A stretch of 50,092 bases of DNA, from contig DXMY01000037.1 of the NCBI GenBank assembly GCA_019413925.1, positions 1 through 50,092 on the forward strand. The letters are read 5' to 3'. Origin of the DNA: Collinsella sp. (GTDB lineage Bacteria > Actinomycetota > Coriobacteriia > Coriobacteriales > Coriobacteriaceae). The translations under genes and the position numbers were made by a program. The notes under the pieces were generated by a model. The model was not told where the DNA came from, did not search any database, and was given only the letters and a program-made list of their open reading frames with translations. Of the stretch, positions 9,697-17,988 are shown one piece after another. Positions within the stretch are counted from its first letter, which is position 1. The number at the start of each line of letters is the position of its first letter.

Positions 9697-9830
9697 ACTC
9701 ATTGGGGACAGACTTAAATGAGTACCTGCAGAATGAGAGTGGATAATCTCCCGTTTTTTGCCTGTTTGCAGGCTCAAAGTGGGAGATTATCCACTCTCGT
9801 CATTTGAGCGTCTAAGTCTGCCTCCCCAGG
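9697..9830. repeat. Composite palindromic element after hspR
   Basis: Three nested structures are seen. ACTCATT-GGGGACAGACTTA-AATGAGT (9697-9723) is a 7-bp stem around a GGGGAC loop. An 18-bp perfect inverted repeat, GAGAGTGGATAATCTCCC (9735-9752 with 9781-9798), encloses a small GCCTG/CAGGC hairpin (9760-9773). At the far end a decayed reverse copy of the first part (CTAAGTCTGCCTCCCC) appears. No gene is present. It may also end hspR transcription. Confidence 0.65.
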
Positions 9831-9964
9831 ACCTAACTCGTCCTCTGCTTTACTGAGATAAAGTGAACGCAGAGATTCGTAACCCACTCGCAACCGTTCT
9901 ATGGCACGATATTGAACGAATGTATGCTATGCGCCCAAATCTTTTGGGCAGAGTGGGAGACAGT

Positions 9965-12265
9965 ATGGTCAAGCTGTACGAGGACGGCATCTACCTGCGC
10001 GGCGGCAGCGAGGTTGTGCCTGCGGCCGAGGCTGCCGAGCGCGGTATTACGCAGACACCCGAGGATGCCAAGCGCGGCACCATCGCGTATTCGATCCTCC
10101 AGGCACACAATACGTCGGGCGACCCCGAGGCACTCAAGATTCGCTTCGATGCCATGGCGAGCCACGACATCACCTTTGTCGGCATCATCCAGACGGCGCG
10201 CGCTTCGGGCATGGAGCAGTTCCCGCTGCCTTACGTGCTCACCAACTGCCATAACTCGCTGTGCGCCGTGGGCGGCACCATCAATGAGGACGACCACGTC
10301 TTTGGCCTTTCCGCAGCCAAGAAGTACGGCGGCATCTTCGTTCCGCCGCACATCGCCGTCATCCACTCCTTTATGCGCGAGAACTTCGCCGGTTGCGGCA
10401 AGATGATCCTGGGTTCCGACTCGCACACCCGCTATGGTGCCCTGGGTACCATAGCCGTGGGCGAGGGCGGCGGCGAGTTGGCAAAGCAGCTGCTGCGCGA
10501 CACCTACGACGTCGCCTATCCCGGCGTCGTCGCTATCTACCTCACGGGCGCCCCGCGCCCCGGCGTCGGCCCGCACGACGTGGCGCTCGCCATCATCCGC
10601 GCCGTCTTTGCCAAGGGCTACGTTAAGAACAAGGTCATGGAGTTTGTGGGCCCCGGCATCGCGAGCATGACGACTGACTACCGCAACGGCGTCGATGTCA
10701 TGACCACCGAGACCACCTGCCTTTCCTCCATTTGGGCAACCGACGAGGACACGCACGCGTTTTTGACCATGCACGGCCGCGGCGACGACTACCGCGAGCT
10801 CAAGCCCGCCGATGTTGCCTACTACGACGGCTGCGTCGAGGTCGACCTGTCGAGCATCAAGCCCATGATCGCGCTGCCGTTCCATCCTTCCAACGGCTTT
10901 GAGATCGACGAGCTCAACGAGAACCTCGAGGATATTCTGCACGAGGTGGAGCTCGAGGCCGCCAAGATCGGTGAGGGCAAGACGCACTTTAGCCTGCTCG
11001 ACAAGATCGTCGACGGCAAGCTGCACGTGCAGCAGGGCGTTATCGCCGGCTGCTCGGGCGGCAACTACGACTCCGTGGTCCAGGCTGCCCGTGTGCTCAA
11101 GGGCGCCAACACCGGCTGCGGTGAGTTCTCGCTGTCGGTCTATCCCACGAGCCAGCCTGTGGCGCTCGAGCTCACGCGTCGCGGCTATATCTACGACCTC
11201 ATGGAGGCCGGCGCGATCGTGCGCACGGCGTTCTGCGGCCCGTGCTTTGGTGCCGGCGATACGCCTGCCAACAACGGCCTGTCCATTCGCCACACCACGC
11301 GCAACTTCCCCAACCGCGAGGGTTCCAAGCCGGGCAATGGCCAGCTGAGCGCCGTGGCTCTGATGGACGCCCGCTCCATTGCGGCGACCGCGGCAAACGG
11401 CGGCGTGCTCACCCCGGCGACCGACCTGCCCGAGGAGACTTGGGACGAGGCCTGCGAGTACACCTTTGACGACGTGCCGTACAAAAAGCGCGTGTACTGG
11501 GGCTTTGGCAAGGCGGAGCCTGCCGACGAGCTGGTCGAAGGCCCCAACATCAAGCCGTGGCCCGCGATGGAGCCCCTCGGCGACGATATCCTGCTCAAGG
11601 TGTGCTCCAAGATCATGGACCCGGTCACCACGACCGACGAGCTGATCCCATCGGGCGAGACGAGCTCCTTCCGCTCCAACCCGCTGGGCCTGGCCGAGTT
11701 TACGCTGAGCCGTCGCGACCCGGCCTACGTGGGCCGCTCCAAGGAGGTCGACGCCGTGGAGAAGCGTCGCGTGGCCGGCGAGGCCGCGGGCGACCTGGCG
11801 GCACTCGATGCCGAGCTTGCCGGTGTGTTCGAGGCACTGGCCGGCGTGGGTGTCGCGGCCGATGCCAAGGCGACCGAGTACGGCTCCATGCTCTATGCCA
11901 AGAAGCCCGGTGACGGTTCCGCCCGCGAACAGGCCGCGAGCTGCCAGCGCGTAATTGGCGGCCTGGCCAACATCGTCCACGAGTACGCCACCAAGCGCTA
12001 TCGCTCCAACGTCATGAACTGGGGCATGGTGCCCTTCCAGATGGAGGCCGAGCCCAACTTTGAGGTGGGCGACTACGTCTTTGTGCCGGGTATCCGTGCC
12101 GCGCTCGATGGCGATCTCAAGAACATCGCCGCCTACGTGGTGCGCGCCGATGGTGCGGTTGAGCAGATTGAGCTCTATATTGCCGATATGACGGCCGAAG
12201 AGCGTGCCATCGTCAAGGCCGGCTGCCTGATCAACTACAACAAGTTCAAGGCCGCTGCCGAGTAA
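9965..12265 (+). CDS. Aconitase-superfamily hydratase, substrate unknown
   Basis: 766 residues from ATG 9965. An in-frame GTG-led extension to 9863 exists, but the family usually begins at MVKLYEDG, and GTGGGAG sits just ahead of this ATG. It has the aconitase fold; cluster ligands are probably Cys363 (GCSGGNYD) and Cys424/Cys427 (FCGPCFGAG). Conserved stretches include LTNCHNSLCAVGGTINEDDH and ILGSDSHTRYGALGT. It resembles a hydratase group of anaerobes that is distinct from AcnA and AcnB and whose substrate I cannot name. A perfect hairpin GCCCAAA-TCT-TTTGGGC (9933-9949) lies just before the ribosome site. It is transcribed in the same direction as hspR but separated by the composite palindrome. 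Confidence 0.8.
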   Translation: MVKLYEDGIYLRGGSEVVPAAEAAERGITQTPEDAKRGTIAYSILQAHNTSGDPEALKIRFDAMASHDITFVGIIQTARASGMEQFPLPYVLTNCHNSLCAVGGTINEDDHVFGLSAAKKYGGIFVPPHIAVIHSFMRENFAGCGKMILGSDSHTRYGALGTIAVGEGGGELAKQLLRDTYDVAYPGVVAIYLTGAPRPGVGPHDVALAIIRAVFAKGYVKNKVMEFVGPGIASMTTDYRNGVDVMTTETTCLSSIWATDEDTHAFLTMHGRGDDYRELKPADVAYYDGCVEVDLSSIKPMIALPFHPSNGFEIDELNENLEDILHEVELEAAKIGEGKTHFSLLDKIVDGKLHVQQGVIAGCSGGNYDSVVQAARVLKGANTGCGEFSLSVYPTSQPVALELTRRGYIYDLMEAGAIVRTAFCGPCFGAGDTPANNGLSIRHTTRNFPNREGSKPGNGQLSAVALMDARSIAATAANGGVLTPATDLPEETWDEACEYTFDDVPYKKRVYWGFGKAEPADELVEGPNIKPWPAMEPLGDDILLKVCSKIMDPVTTTDELIPSGETSSFRSNPLGLAEFTLSRRDPAYVGRSKEVDAVEKRRVAGEAAGDLAALDAELAGVFEALAGVGVAADAKATEYGSMLYAKKPGDGSAREQAASCQRVIGGLANIVHEYATKRYRSNVMNWGMVPFQMEAEPNFEVGDYVFVPGIRAALDGDLKNIAAYVVRADGAVEQIELYIADMTAEERAIVKAGCLINYNKFKAAAE

Positions 12266-12280
12266 CGCACTTAATTGTCC

Positions 12281-12354
12281 GCCCGGGGCTTACCCTTTCC
12301 CGCCCGCTCACGCGCTTCGCGAGGGTCGCGTTCGGGAAAGGAAAAGCCCCGGGC
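12281..12354. terminator. Long GC-rich hairpin after the hydratase
   Basis: Arms 12281-12302 and 12333-12354 pair at 20 of 22 positions. A smaller hairpin with CGCG-CTT-CGCG (12311-12321) lies inside. It has no T-run, so it may be a structured repeat as much as a terminator. Confidence 0.5.
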
Positions 12355-12410
12355 TACATTTCCGCGTTCTCGTTGGGTCTTGAGGGACGCCAAAAATAGA
12401 CTTGCTTGAT

Positions 12411-12444
12411 GCCGCCCCTGTTATCGGGGCGGCTTCTTTTTTTT
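12411..12444 (+). terminator. Intrinsic terminator
   Basis: GCCGCCCC (12411-12418) pairs with GGGGCGGC (12426-12433) across a 7-nt loop, followed by TTCTTTTTTTT. It is the clearest terminator for the hydratase transcript. Confidence 0.85.
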
Positions 12445-12465
12445 GAGACTGGTATCGCTTTGGCT

Positions 12466-12497
12466 GCCACAAGGGGGAGTGGGCACCTTTGTGGTGG
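12466..12497. repeat. CCACAAAGG palindrome, copy 1 (degenerate)
   Basis: Left arm GCCACAAGG and right arm CCTTTGTGGTGG flank a GGGAGTGGGCA loop. It is a decayed relative of the copies at 12745, 13612 and 14416. The right arm runs directly into the first 55-nt palindrome, an arrangement repeated at 14440-14515. Confidence 0.65.
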
Positions 12498-12506
12498 TTC
12501 GGTTTG

Positions 12507-12721
12507 TCTCGATCTGTAACATCTTGGCTGCTAGAAGCGGGCCTACTGTTACAGATCGAGATTTTCGGACGGGGCTTCGCGGCCAATCTCGATCCGTAAC
12601 ATCTAGGCCCCAATTTGCCGAGTAGTTGTTACAGATTGAGACAAACAGTTGCCGCCGATTATTCCGTCTCAATCTGTAACATCTGGGACCTAAAAGGTCC
12701 GCTAGATATTACAGATTGAGA
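12507..12721. repeat. Three 55-nt palindromes at an 80-nt period
   Basis: Units at 12507-12561, 12587-12641 and 12667-12721. Each starts with TCTCRATCYGTAAC and ends with its reverse complement GTTACAGATYGAGA (ATTACAGATTGAGA in the third). Loops of about 27 nt differ between units. The starts are exactly 80 bases apart. Two further units lie at 14461 and 14542. Confidence 0.85.
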
Positions 12722-12744
12722 CGGCGGGGCGCCGGAGCCGAAAG

Positions 12745-12777
12745 CCACCACAAAGGGGACAGGCACCTTTGTGGTGG
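12745..12777. repeat. CCACCACAAAG palindrome, copy 2
   Basis: Arms CCACCACAAAG and CTTTGTGGTGG enclose the loop GGGACAGGCAC. It lies just downstream of the minus-strand gene 12833-13501. Confidence 0.8.
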
Positions 12778-12832
12778 TGGGGAACGAGCTCGATGTTGTT
12801 GTGATTGTTGAGCGGTATGTTAATGAGCGTCT

Positions 12833-13501
12833 CTACAGGATTTCATCTGGGCTGGCGGGCTTGGTTGTTTTGGGGATGCCGAGTTTGGATGACGCGAAAT
12901 CGTCAACATTGTCCTTAATTCCGTCTTTGGTGTAGACAGTGACCATATAGGTGCTGTGTCCGAATTCGCCCTTGTCGCGTGTTGCCCAGGCATCCCAGTA
13001 GGCGGCCCCGTTTCGCCCTTTGATTTTTCCGACACGGCGGAGTTCTGTTCGCTTTAATTTCTGGTTGCTATAGATGGTTCGACCGGTCTCCTCGGTGAGC
13101 CCGCACTGTCCAAGCATCTTGTCGAGGACTTGGTTCATGTGGCGCTCATCGGTGTTTGGTGCGTAGTCGTAGGCGAGGGTGATGGAGTCGAGTGGCTGGT
13201 CGTCGATTAGATAGTTTAGCGCCTGAGGTTCAAGGCAGAAATAGGGGGAGCATCCGTCGACCTTGCCGAGCAACGGTAACTTGGACTGCCAACTTCCGGT
13301 GGGAATTGCATATTCGTAGAACACGCCACGGCAGACAAAGGAGAGCGAGGTGGCACGCGAGCCGGCGTCGATCATCCCGCAAAGATCGAAGGGCGAGGCG
13401 ATACCAAGGGAAAAGGGCGTGGCGACGATAAGGAAGAGCATCACGATGGGTATGGCGAGAATGGCGATGACGTTGCGGCCGGTGGAATGAGGCGGCTTCA
13501 T
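12833..13501 (-). CDS. Membrane-anchored or secreted protein of unknown function
   Basis: 222 residues. Not recognised. The N-terminus has one hydrophobic segment (about residues 10-32, VIAILAIPIVMLFLIVATPF), typical of an uncleaved signal anchor. The rest is probably extracytoplasmic. It has five cysteines (in FDLCGM, FVCRGV, GCSPYFCLEP and GQCGLT), which could form disulfides. A GAGGAGCG site precedes the ATG. Its base composition is less GC-rich than the neighbouring housekeeping genes. It diverges from the gene at 13736, and both are bracketed by repeats, which suggests an acquired or duplicated segment. Confidence 0.65.
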   Translation of the reverse strand: MKPPHSTGRNVIAILAIPIVMLFLIVATPFSLGIASPFDLCGMIDAGSRATSLSFVCRGVFYEYAIPTGSWQSKLPLLGKVDGCSPYFCLEPQALNYLIDDQPLDSITLAYDYAPNTDERHMNQVLDKMLGQCGLTEETGRTIYSNQKLKRTELRRVGKIKGRNGAAYWDAWATRDKGEFGHSTYMVTVYTKDGIKDNVDDFASSKLGIPKTTKPASPDEIL

Positions 13502-13611
13502 ATGCGCTCCTCGAGAGAAAGAGCAGGCAAGCTCGATGACAAATGAATAATCTCAGCTAACGATTCAATTTTAATCTCATAACGTGTGACAGCTGGACGT
13601 CGAAACCGAGA

Positions 13612-13646
13612 ACCACCGCAAAGGTGCCTGTCCCCTTTGTGGTGGT
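13612..13646. repeat. CCACCACAAAG palindrome, copy 3 (inverted)
   Basis: Arms ACCACCGCAAAG and CTTTGTGGTGGT around GTGCCTGTCCC. The loop is the reverse complement of the copy at 12745. It lies between the two divergent genes, where promoters are expected. Confidence 0.8.
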
Positions 13647-13735
13647 GAGGAGCGCGCGGCTTCTTTTGGTAATAGTGTTAGCTGGCGGTATCATTAGTGC
13701 AGGTGGCGAAGGTTTGCATTGTGGGGTGTTTTGCC

Positions 13736-14473
13736 GTGAGCCGTTTTGCCCGTATTGGATTGATTGTTTTGGCGCTTGCGATCACCGTGGTTGGCATGGG
13801 CGCCGTCGGCATGGCGTTTCTGCCTGCTGCGGTGACGGAGCCGGTGGTCAAGCCTGTGATTCAATCTGTCGAACTTCTGACCGGCGACGACAAGCCTGAG
13901 ACCATTACCGTTGATTTTGATGAGCAACCGGCTGCGCTTGGCATTAGTAATTATCCACATATTCAGCTTGGGGCCATGCGCTATACCACGGATACAAGCC
14001 TGATCGATAGGACGTCCGAGCTACTCAAGGGCAAAACATTTAAGCGTTGGTACGGATATGCGTCCTATCGGGCAAAAGCGAACGACATGGTTGGCGGATG
14101 CCACTCTTCTATCGAGCTGGACACTGCAAACGGCGCAAAGTTATGTGATGTCTCGTACGATCCGGGCTACGAGGGCAATGAGGGTCCGGGCATCTACATC
14201 ATGGACGGCGATGTCGCCTATGTCATGGAGGGCGACCAGACCGAGCTCAACGATTTTATGGGTCAGTGTATCCAAGATGCCTATAAACAGACCTGCTTGC
14301 CTGACCCGCAGACTGCACGCGATAGTGGGTCTGCCCGTACATGGCTGTTCGAGGATGAGATGCCCTGGACCGTCGAATCGGGAAGTATGGGTTCGGCGAA
14401 GGAGTCGAGACCGCGACCACCACAAAGGTGCCTGTCCTCTTTGTGGTGGTTTTCGGTCTGTCTCGATCTGTAA
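13736..14473 (+). CDS. Membrane-anchored protein of unknown function with a tail encoded by a repeat
   Basis: 245 residues from GTG 13736 (MSRFARIGLIVLALAITVVG), chosen because the hydrophobic anchor then starts near residue 6; a GTG at 13697 is also in frame. The N-terminal membrane segment (about 5-30) is followed by an extracytoplasmic domain with the motifs KGKTFKRWYGYASYR, VGGCHSSIE and GPGIYIMDGDVAYVMEGDQ. It is not recognised. The last 20 or so residues (from RPPQRCLSSLWW) are read from the palindrome at 14416-14450 and end inside the next repeat. The native stop has therefore probably been lost or displaced. Confidence 0.6.
   Translation: MSRFARIGLIVLALAITVVGMGAVGMAFLPAAVTEPVVKPVIQSVELLTGDDKPETITVDFDEQPAALGISNYPHIQLGAMRYTTDTSLIDRTSELLKGKTFKRWYGYASYRAKANDMVGGCHSSIELDTANGAKLCDVSYDPGYEGNEGPGIYIMDGDVAYVMEGDQTELNDFMGQCIQDAYKQTCLPDPQTARDSGSARTWLFEDEMPWTVESGSMGSAKESRPRPPQRCLSSLWWFSVCLDL
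14416..14450. repeat. CCACCACAAAG palindrome, copy 4
   Basis: Arms ACCACCACAAAG and CTTTGTGGTGGT enclose GTGCCTGTCCT. It overlaps the 3' end of the upstream reading frame and leads directly into a 55-nt palindrome, as copy 1 does. Confidence 0.8.
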
Positions 14474-14596
14474 CATCTTGGCCGCTAAAAGTGGGCCTGG
14501 TGTTACAGATTTAGATTTTTGATCCGGGTGTTTTCTGTTCGTCTCAATCTATAACATCTGGAGCCATAAACAGTCGCTAGATGTTACAGATTGAGA
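14461..14596. repeat. Two more 55-nt palindromes
   Basis: Units 14461-14515 and 14542-14596 have the same TCTCRATCT-type ends and the same 55-nt length as the three at 12507-12721. Their starts are 81 bases apart. The first is nearly identical to the unit at 12507, including the flank on the left. Confidence 0.85.
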
Positions 14597-14658
14597 TAGT
14601 AAGGGGACGAGGCCGCAGCGGGTGAGCGTGCCTGCCCCCTATCTCTTAATCACTCATA

Positions 14659-14685
14659 AAATCTTATATATAGAGACTTAGATTT
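14659..14685. promoter_or_regulatory. Candidate HspR-type operator upstream of clpB
   Basis: AAATCT (14659-14664), 15 nt, AGATTT (14680-14685). It has identical arms and spacing to the element at 5259-5285 upstream of dnaK, and the spacer shares TATAT and GACTT. It lies 89 bases before the clpB ATG. Confidence 0.6.
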
Positions 14686-14774
14686 ATGTATAAGATCGTA
14701 CAAAGCTGGCAACAATACTTCTCGAACAACGTGAAGCCGCCCCGTAGGGCGGCCGCCCCAAGAGAGGTGATTCC

Positions 14775-17402
14775 ATGAGAATCGATAAGCTAGCAATGAC
14801 GTCGCGCGAGGCGTTGCAGACCGCCATGAGCACGGCTGCCGACGCGCAGGCCGGTGCGGTGGAGCCGATTCACCTGCTGTCCGCCCTGCTTGGTGCCGGC
14901 GAGCGCAATATCTCCGTGATCATCGAGCGCATCGGTGCCGACCCGGCCCAGCTCGCACGCTCCACACAAGATGCCATCGACCACGCGCCCAAGGTTTCGG
15001 GCGAGGGCCAGCAGATGGGCCTGTCCAACGAGCTCGTCCGCGTCATCGAGAAGGCCGAGAAAAAGGCCACCAAGATGGGCGACAGCTTTGTGGTGACCGA
15101 GCATCTGCTCATGGCACTTGCCGAGGACAAGGGCGAGGCCGGCCGCGTGCTGCGCGATGCCGGCGTGACCAAGGAGCGCATCGAGCAGGTCTACGAGGAG
15201 CTGCGCGGCGATGACCGCGTGACGTCTGCCGAGGACAAGACCCAGTTTGAGGCCTTGGAGCAGTACGGTCGCAACATCTGCGACCTCGCCCGCGCCGGCA
15301 AGCTCGACCCGGTCATCGGCCGTACCGACGAGATTCGCCGTACCATCCAGGTCCTGTCCCGCCGCACCAAGAACAACCCCGTGCTCATTGGCGAGCCGGG
15401 CGTCGGCAAGACGGCTATCGTCGAGGGTATCGCCCAGCGTATCGTGGCCGGCGACGTGCCGAGCACCCTGCGTGACCGCGACCTCATCGAGCTCGACATG
15501 AGCGCGCTGGTCGCCGGCGCCAAGTACCGTGGCGAGTTCGAGGACCGCTTGAAGGCCGTACTCAAGGAAGTCCAGAAGTCCGAGGGCAAGGTCATCCTGT
15601 TCATCGATGAGCTCCACACCATTGTGGGCGCGGGTGCCACCGAGGGCTCCATGGACGCCGGCAATATCCTGAAGCCGGCGCTCGCCCGTGGCGACCTGCA
15701 CGCGATCGGCGCGACCACGCTCGACGAATACCGCAAGTACATCGAGAAGGACGCGGCGCTCGCCCGTCGTTTCCAGACCGTTATGGTGAGCGAGCCTACC
15801 GTCGAGGACACCATTTCGATCCTGCGTGGTCTGAAGGAGAAGTACGAGATCTTCCACGGTGTGCATATCACCGATAGCGCGCTCGTGGCAGCTGCCGACC
15901 TCTCCGATCGCTACATCGCCGACCGCTTCCTGCCCGACAAGGCCATCGATCTGGTCGATGAGGCGGCAAGCCGCCTGCGCATGGAACTCGACAGCATGCC
16001 GGTCGAGATCGACGCCACCACGCGTCAGCTCACTCAGCTGCAGATCGAGGAACAGGCGCTCATGAAAGAGACCGATGACGCCTCCAAGGAGCGTCTGGAG
16101 GCCCTGCGCCAGGAGATTGCCGAGGTCCAGGAAAAACTCAACGTGCAAAAGGCCGGCTGGCTCAACCAGAAGAACGCCATCGACCACGTGCAGGAGCTTA
16201 AGAGCCAGCTTGACGAGGCCAAGAGCGAGGAGGAGCGTGCGACGCGCAACGGCGATTTGGGTCGTGCGTCCGAGCTGCGCTACTCCGTGATTCCGGGCCT
16301 GCAGCAGCAGATTCAGGATTCCGAGGCCGCGCTCGAGGCGCAAAAGCAGCAGGACGGCGAGGGCCTCAACGAGCAGGTGACCTCCGATGAGATCGCCGAG
16401 GTCGTGAGCGCCTGGACCGGCGTGCCCGTGTCCAAGATGATGCAGGGCGAGCTCGACAAGCTCAAGGGCCTGGAGGGCGAGCTGCATAAGCGCGTCATCG
16501 GTCAGGATGAGGCCGTCTCCGCCGTTGCCGCGGCCGTGCGCCGCAGCCGTGCGGGCCTCTCCGATCCGGACAAGCCCATCGGCAGCTTCTTCTTCCTGGG
16601 CCCCACCGGCGTGGGCAAGACCGAGCTCGCCAAGGCGCTGGCCGAGTGCCTGTTCGATGACGAGCGCGCGCTCGTGCGTATCGACATGTCCGAGTATATG
16701 GAGAAGTTCAGCGTCCAGCGTCTGATTGGTGCGCCCCCGGGATACGTGGGCTACGACGAGGGCGGCCAGCTCACCGAGGCCGTGCGCCGTCGTCCGTACT
16801 CTGTGATCTTGCTCGACGAGATGGAGAAGGCTCATCCGGATGTCTTTAACGTGCTGTTGCAGGTGCTTGATGACGGTCGTCTGACCGATGGCCAGGGTCG
16901 CCAGGTGTCCTTCAAGAACACGATTATCATCATGACGTCCAACGTGGGCTCCAAGGCCATCGCCGATCTGTCCGGTAAGGACGAGGAGGAGATGCGCCAT
17001 CAGGTCGACGCTGCCATGGCTCAGACCTTCCGCCCCGAGTTCCTCAACCGTATCGACGATATCGTGGTGTTCCATCCGCTCGGTATGGCGCAGATCGAGA
17101 AGATCGTCGACATCCAGCTCGCCGACGTCCGCGCGCGTCTGGCCAAGGAGCGCATGACGCTTGCCATCACCCCGGCGGCCAAGCAGATGCTCGCCGTGGG
17201 CGGCCTGGACCCGGTCTTTGGCGCCCGTCCGCTCAAGCGTCTGGTTCAGCGCGAGGTCGTGGATGCCATCGCCGCCGCTATCATCGACGGCACGGTGCGC
17301 GAGGGCGATCAGGTGACGGTCGATGTCGACAAGGACGGTGGCTTTACCGTCGTGTGCGACAACACGCCGGCGGCCACCTACGAGGTCCCCGACGCAGAGT
17401 AA
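14775..17402 (+). CDS. clpB: Chaperone ClpB (Hsp100 disaggregase)
   Basis: 875 residues, the usual length. It dissolves protein aggregates together with DnaK/DnaJ/GrpE. The N-terminal repeat domain spans about 5-150. NBD1 has Walker A GEPGVGKT at about 207 and Walker B VILFIDE at about 274. A long coiled-coil middle domain lies around 415-530 and marks ClpB rather than ClpC. NBD2 has Walker A GPTGVGKT at about 609 and the Walker B region VILLDEMEKA. The C-terminal D2-small domain has GARPLKRLVQREV. An AGAGAGGTGA site precedes the ATG. The element at 14659-14685 suggests shared control with dnaK. The gene ends at the terminator at 17445. Confidence 0.96.
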   Translation: MRIDKLAMTSREALQTAMSTAADAQAGAVEPIHLLSALLGAGERNISVIIERIGADPAQLARSTQDAIDHAPKVSGEGQQMGLSNELVRVIEKAEKKATKMGDSFVVTEHLLMALAEDKGEAGRVLRDAGVTKERIEQVYEELRGDDRVTSAEDKTQFEALEQYGRNICDLARAGKLDPVIGRTDEIRRTIQVLSRRTKNNPVLIGEPGVGKTAIVEGIAQRIVAGDVPSTLRDRDLIELDMSALVAGAKYRGEFEDRLKAVLKEVQKSEGKVILFIDELHTIVGAGATEGSMDAGNILKPALARGDLHAIGATTLDEYRKYIEKDAALARRFQTVMVSEPTVEDTISILRGLKEKYEIFHGVHITDSALVAAADLSDRYIADRFLPDKAIDLVDEAASRLRMELDSMPVEIDATTRQLTQLQIEEQALMKETDDASKERLEALRQEIAEVQEKLNVQKAGWLNQKNAIDHVQELKSQLDEAKSEEERATRNGDLGRASELRYSVIPGLQQQIQDSEAALEAQKQQDGEGLNEQVTSDEIAEVVSAWTGVPVSKMMQGELDKLKGLEGELHKRVIGQDEAVSAVAAAVRRSRAGLSDPDKPIGSFFFLGPTGVGKTELAKALAECLFDDERALVRIDMSEYMEKFSVQRLIGAPPGYVGYDEGGQLTEAVRRRPYSVILLDEMEKAHPDVFNVLLQVLDDGRLTDGQGRQVSFKNTIIIMTSNVGSKAIADLSGKDEEEMRHQVDAAMAQTFRPEFLNRIDDIVVFHPLGMAQIEKIVDIQLADVRARLAKERMTLAITPAAKQMLAVGGLDPVFGARPLKRLVQREVVDAIAAAIIDGTVREGDQVTVDVDKDGGFTVVCDNTPAATYEVPDAE

Positions 17403-17444
17403 ATTATGGGGCCGGCTTTAACCGCACCTCATCGCAAAACGCCA

Positions 17445-17481
17445 AGGGCGGCGGATCCAATCGGGTCCGCCGCCCTTTTTC
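17445..17481 (+). terminator. Intrinsic terminator after clpB
   Basis: Perfect 12-bp stem AAGGGCGGCGGA (17445-17456) with 17467-17478, 10-nt loop, followed by a TTTTT run. Confidence 0.85.
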
Positions 17482-17532
17482 GTGCGACAATCGATGATGT
17501 TGAGCATGAGCACATGGCAAGGAGATACGCAG

Positions 17533-17736
17533 ATGAAAGACGAGAACAAGACGCACGCACCGGTTGCTGAGGCAGCGCCCGCCGCGCCGGTCGCACCGAA
17601 GGCTTCTCCCAAACCGGCGCCCAAGCCGCGCGACCCCTACATCCGTGCCGAGAACGAGGACGATGACGGCTACGATCCCTACAGCGATCGCCGCCCCGAG
17701 CGCGAGCCGATGTTCGAAGCCGACCCCTGGCGCTAA
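17533..17736 (+). CDS. Small Pro/Ala-rich acidic protein of unknown function
   Basis: 67 residues from ATG 17533, with AAGGAG at 17519-17524 as a good ribosome site; the frame extends upstream to 17482 without one. Residues 8-37 are Ala/Pro/Lys-rich (AAPAAPVAPKASPKPAPKPR). The C-terminal half is acidic and aromatic (AENEDDDGYDPYSDRRPE). No signal peptide or membrane segment. It is probably disordered. The codon use fits the host, supporting a real gene, but I cannot assign a function. Confidence 0.55.
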   Translation: MKDENKTHAPVAEAAPAAPVAPKASPKPAPKPRDPYIRAENEDDDGYDPYSDRRPEREPMFEADPWR

Positions 17737-17761
17737 GTGCCACCCAAAAGGCCACCAATAA

Positions 17762-17825
17762 GTTGCGGTGAAATAGGGACTGTTTTGCGGTTTGACCAGC
17801 AAAAACAGCCCTATTTCACCGCAAC
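17762..17825. repeat. Long hairpin with GGGAC motif
   Basis: Arms starting GTTGCGGTGAAATAGGG (17762-17786) and their complement (17801-17825) pair over about 24 bases with one bulge. TAGGGACTGTTTT lies in the left arm. It resembles the other GGGAC-containing palindromes in the window. Confidence 0.65.
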
Positions 17826-17988
17826 TGCGTTAGGGATTTTTCTACAGGGGGAGGGTGGTCAAAAAAGCCCCGTCCCAAATTGACTGCTCGGGGAGTCGCA
17901 TTCGAGCTCGGTTGTCCTCTTAGCCACTCGATATCCTTCGGAGCAATAACGGTGATAAAACTTGCTTAAGTGTTAATCAAGCTACACA

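Larger units (their letters stand above)
12266..12832. other. Intergenic repeat region downstream of the hydratase
   Basis: 567 bases with no gene. It contains two hairpins/terminators (12281-12354, 12411-12444), a CCACAAAGG-type palindrome at 12466-12497, three 55-nt palindromes at exactly 80-nt steps (12507, 12587, 12667) and a second CCACCACAAAG palindrome at 12745-12777. Confidence 0.75.

Noticed and set aside
9863..9964. N-terminal extension of the hydratase to GTG 9863
   Set aside because: The extra 34 residues cover a hairpin and the ribosome site of ATG 9965 and do not look like the family.
12507..12721. Regular 80-bp spacing suggested a CRISPR array
   Set aside because: The repeated unit is itself a 55-nt palindrome with variable loop and only three copies; spacers of 25 nt do not fit, and no cas genes are near.
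14790..17075. Very long open frame on the minus strand opposite clpB
   Set aside because: It is antisense to a fully conserved ClpB; the composition (His, Leu, Val, Gly-rich) is the usual mirror of GC-rich coding DNA.
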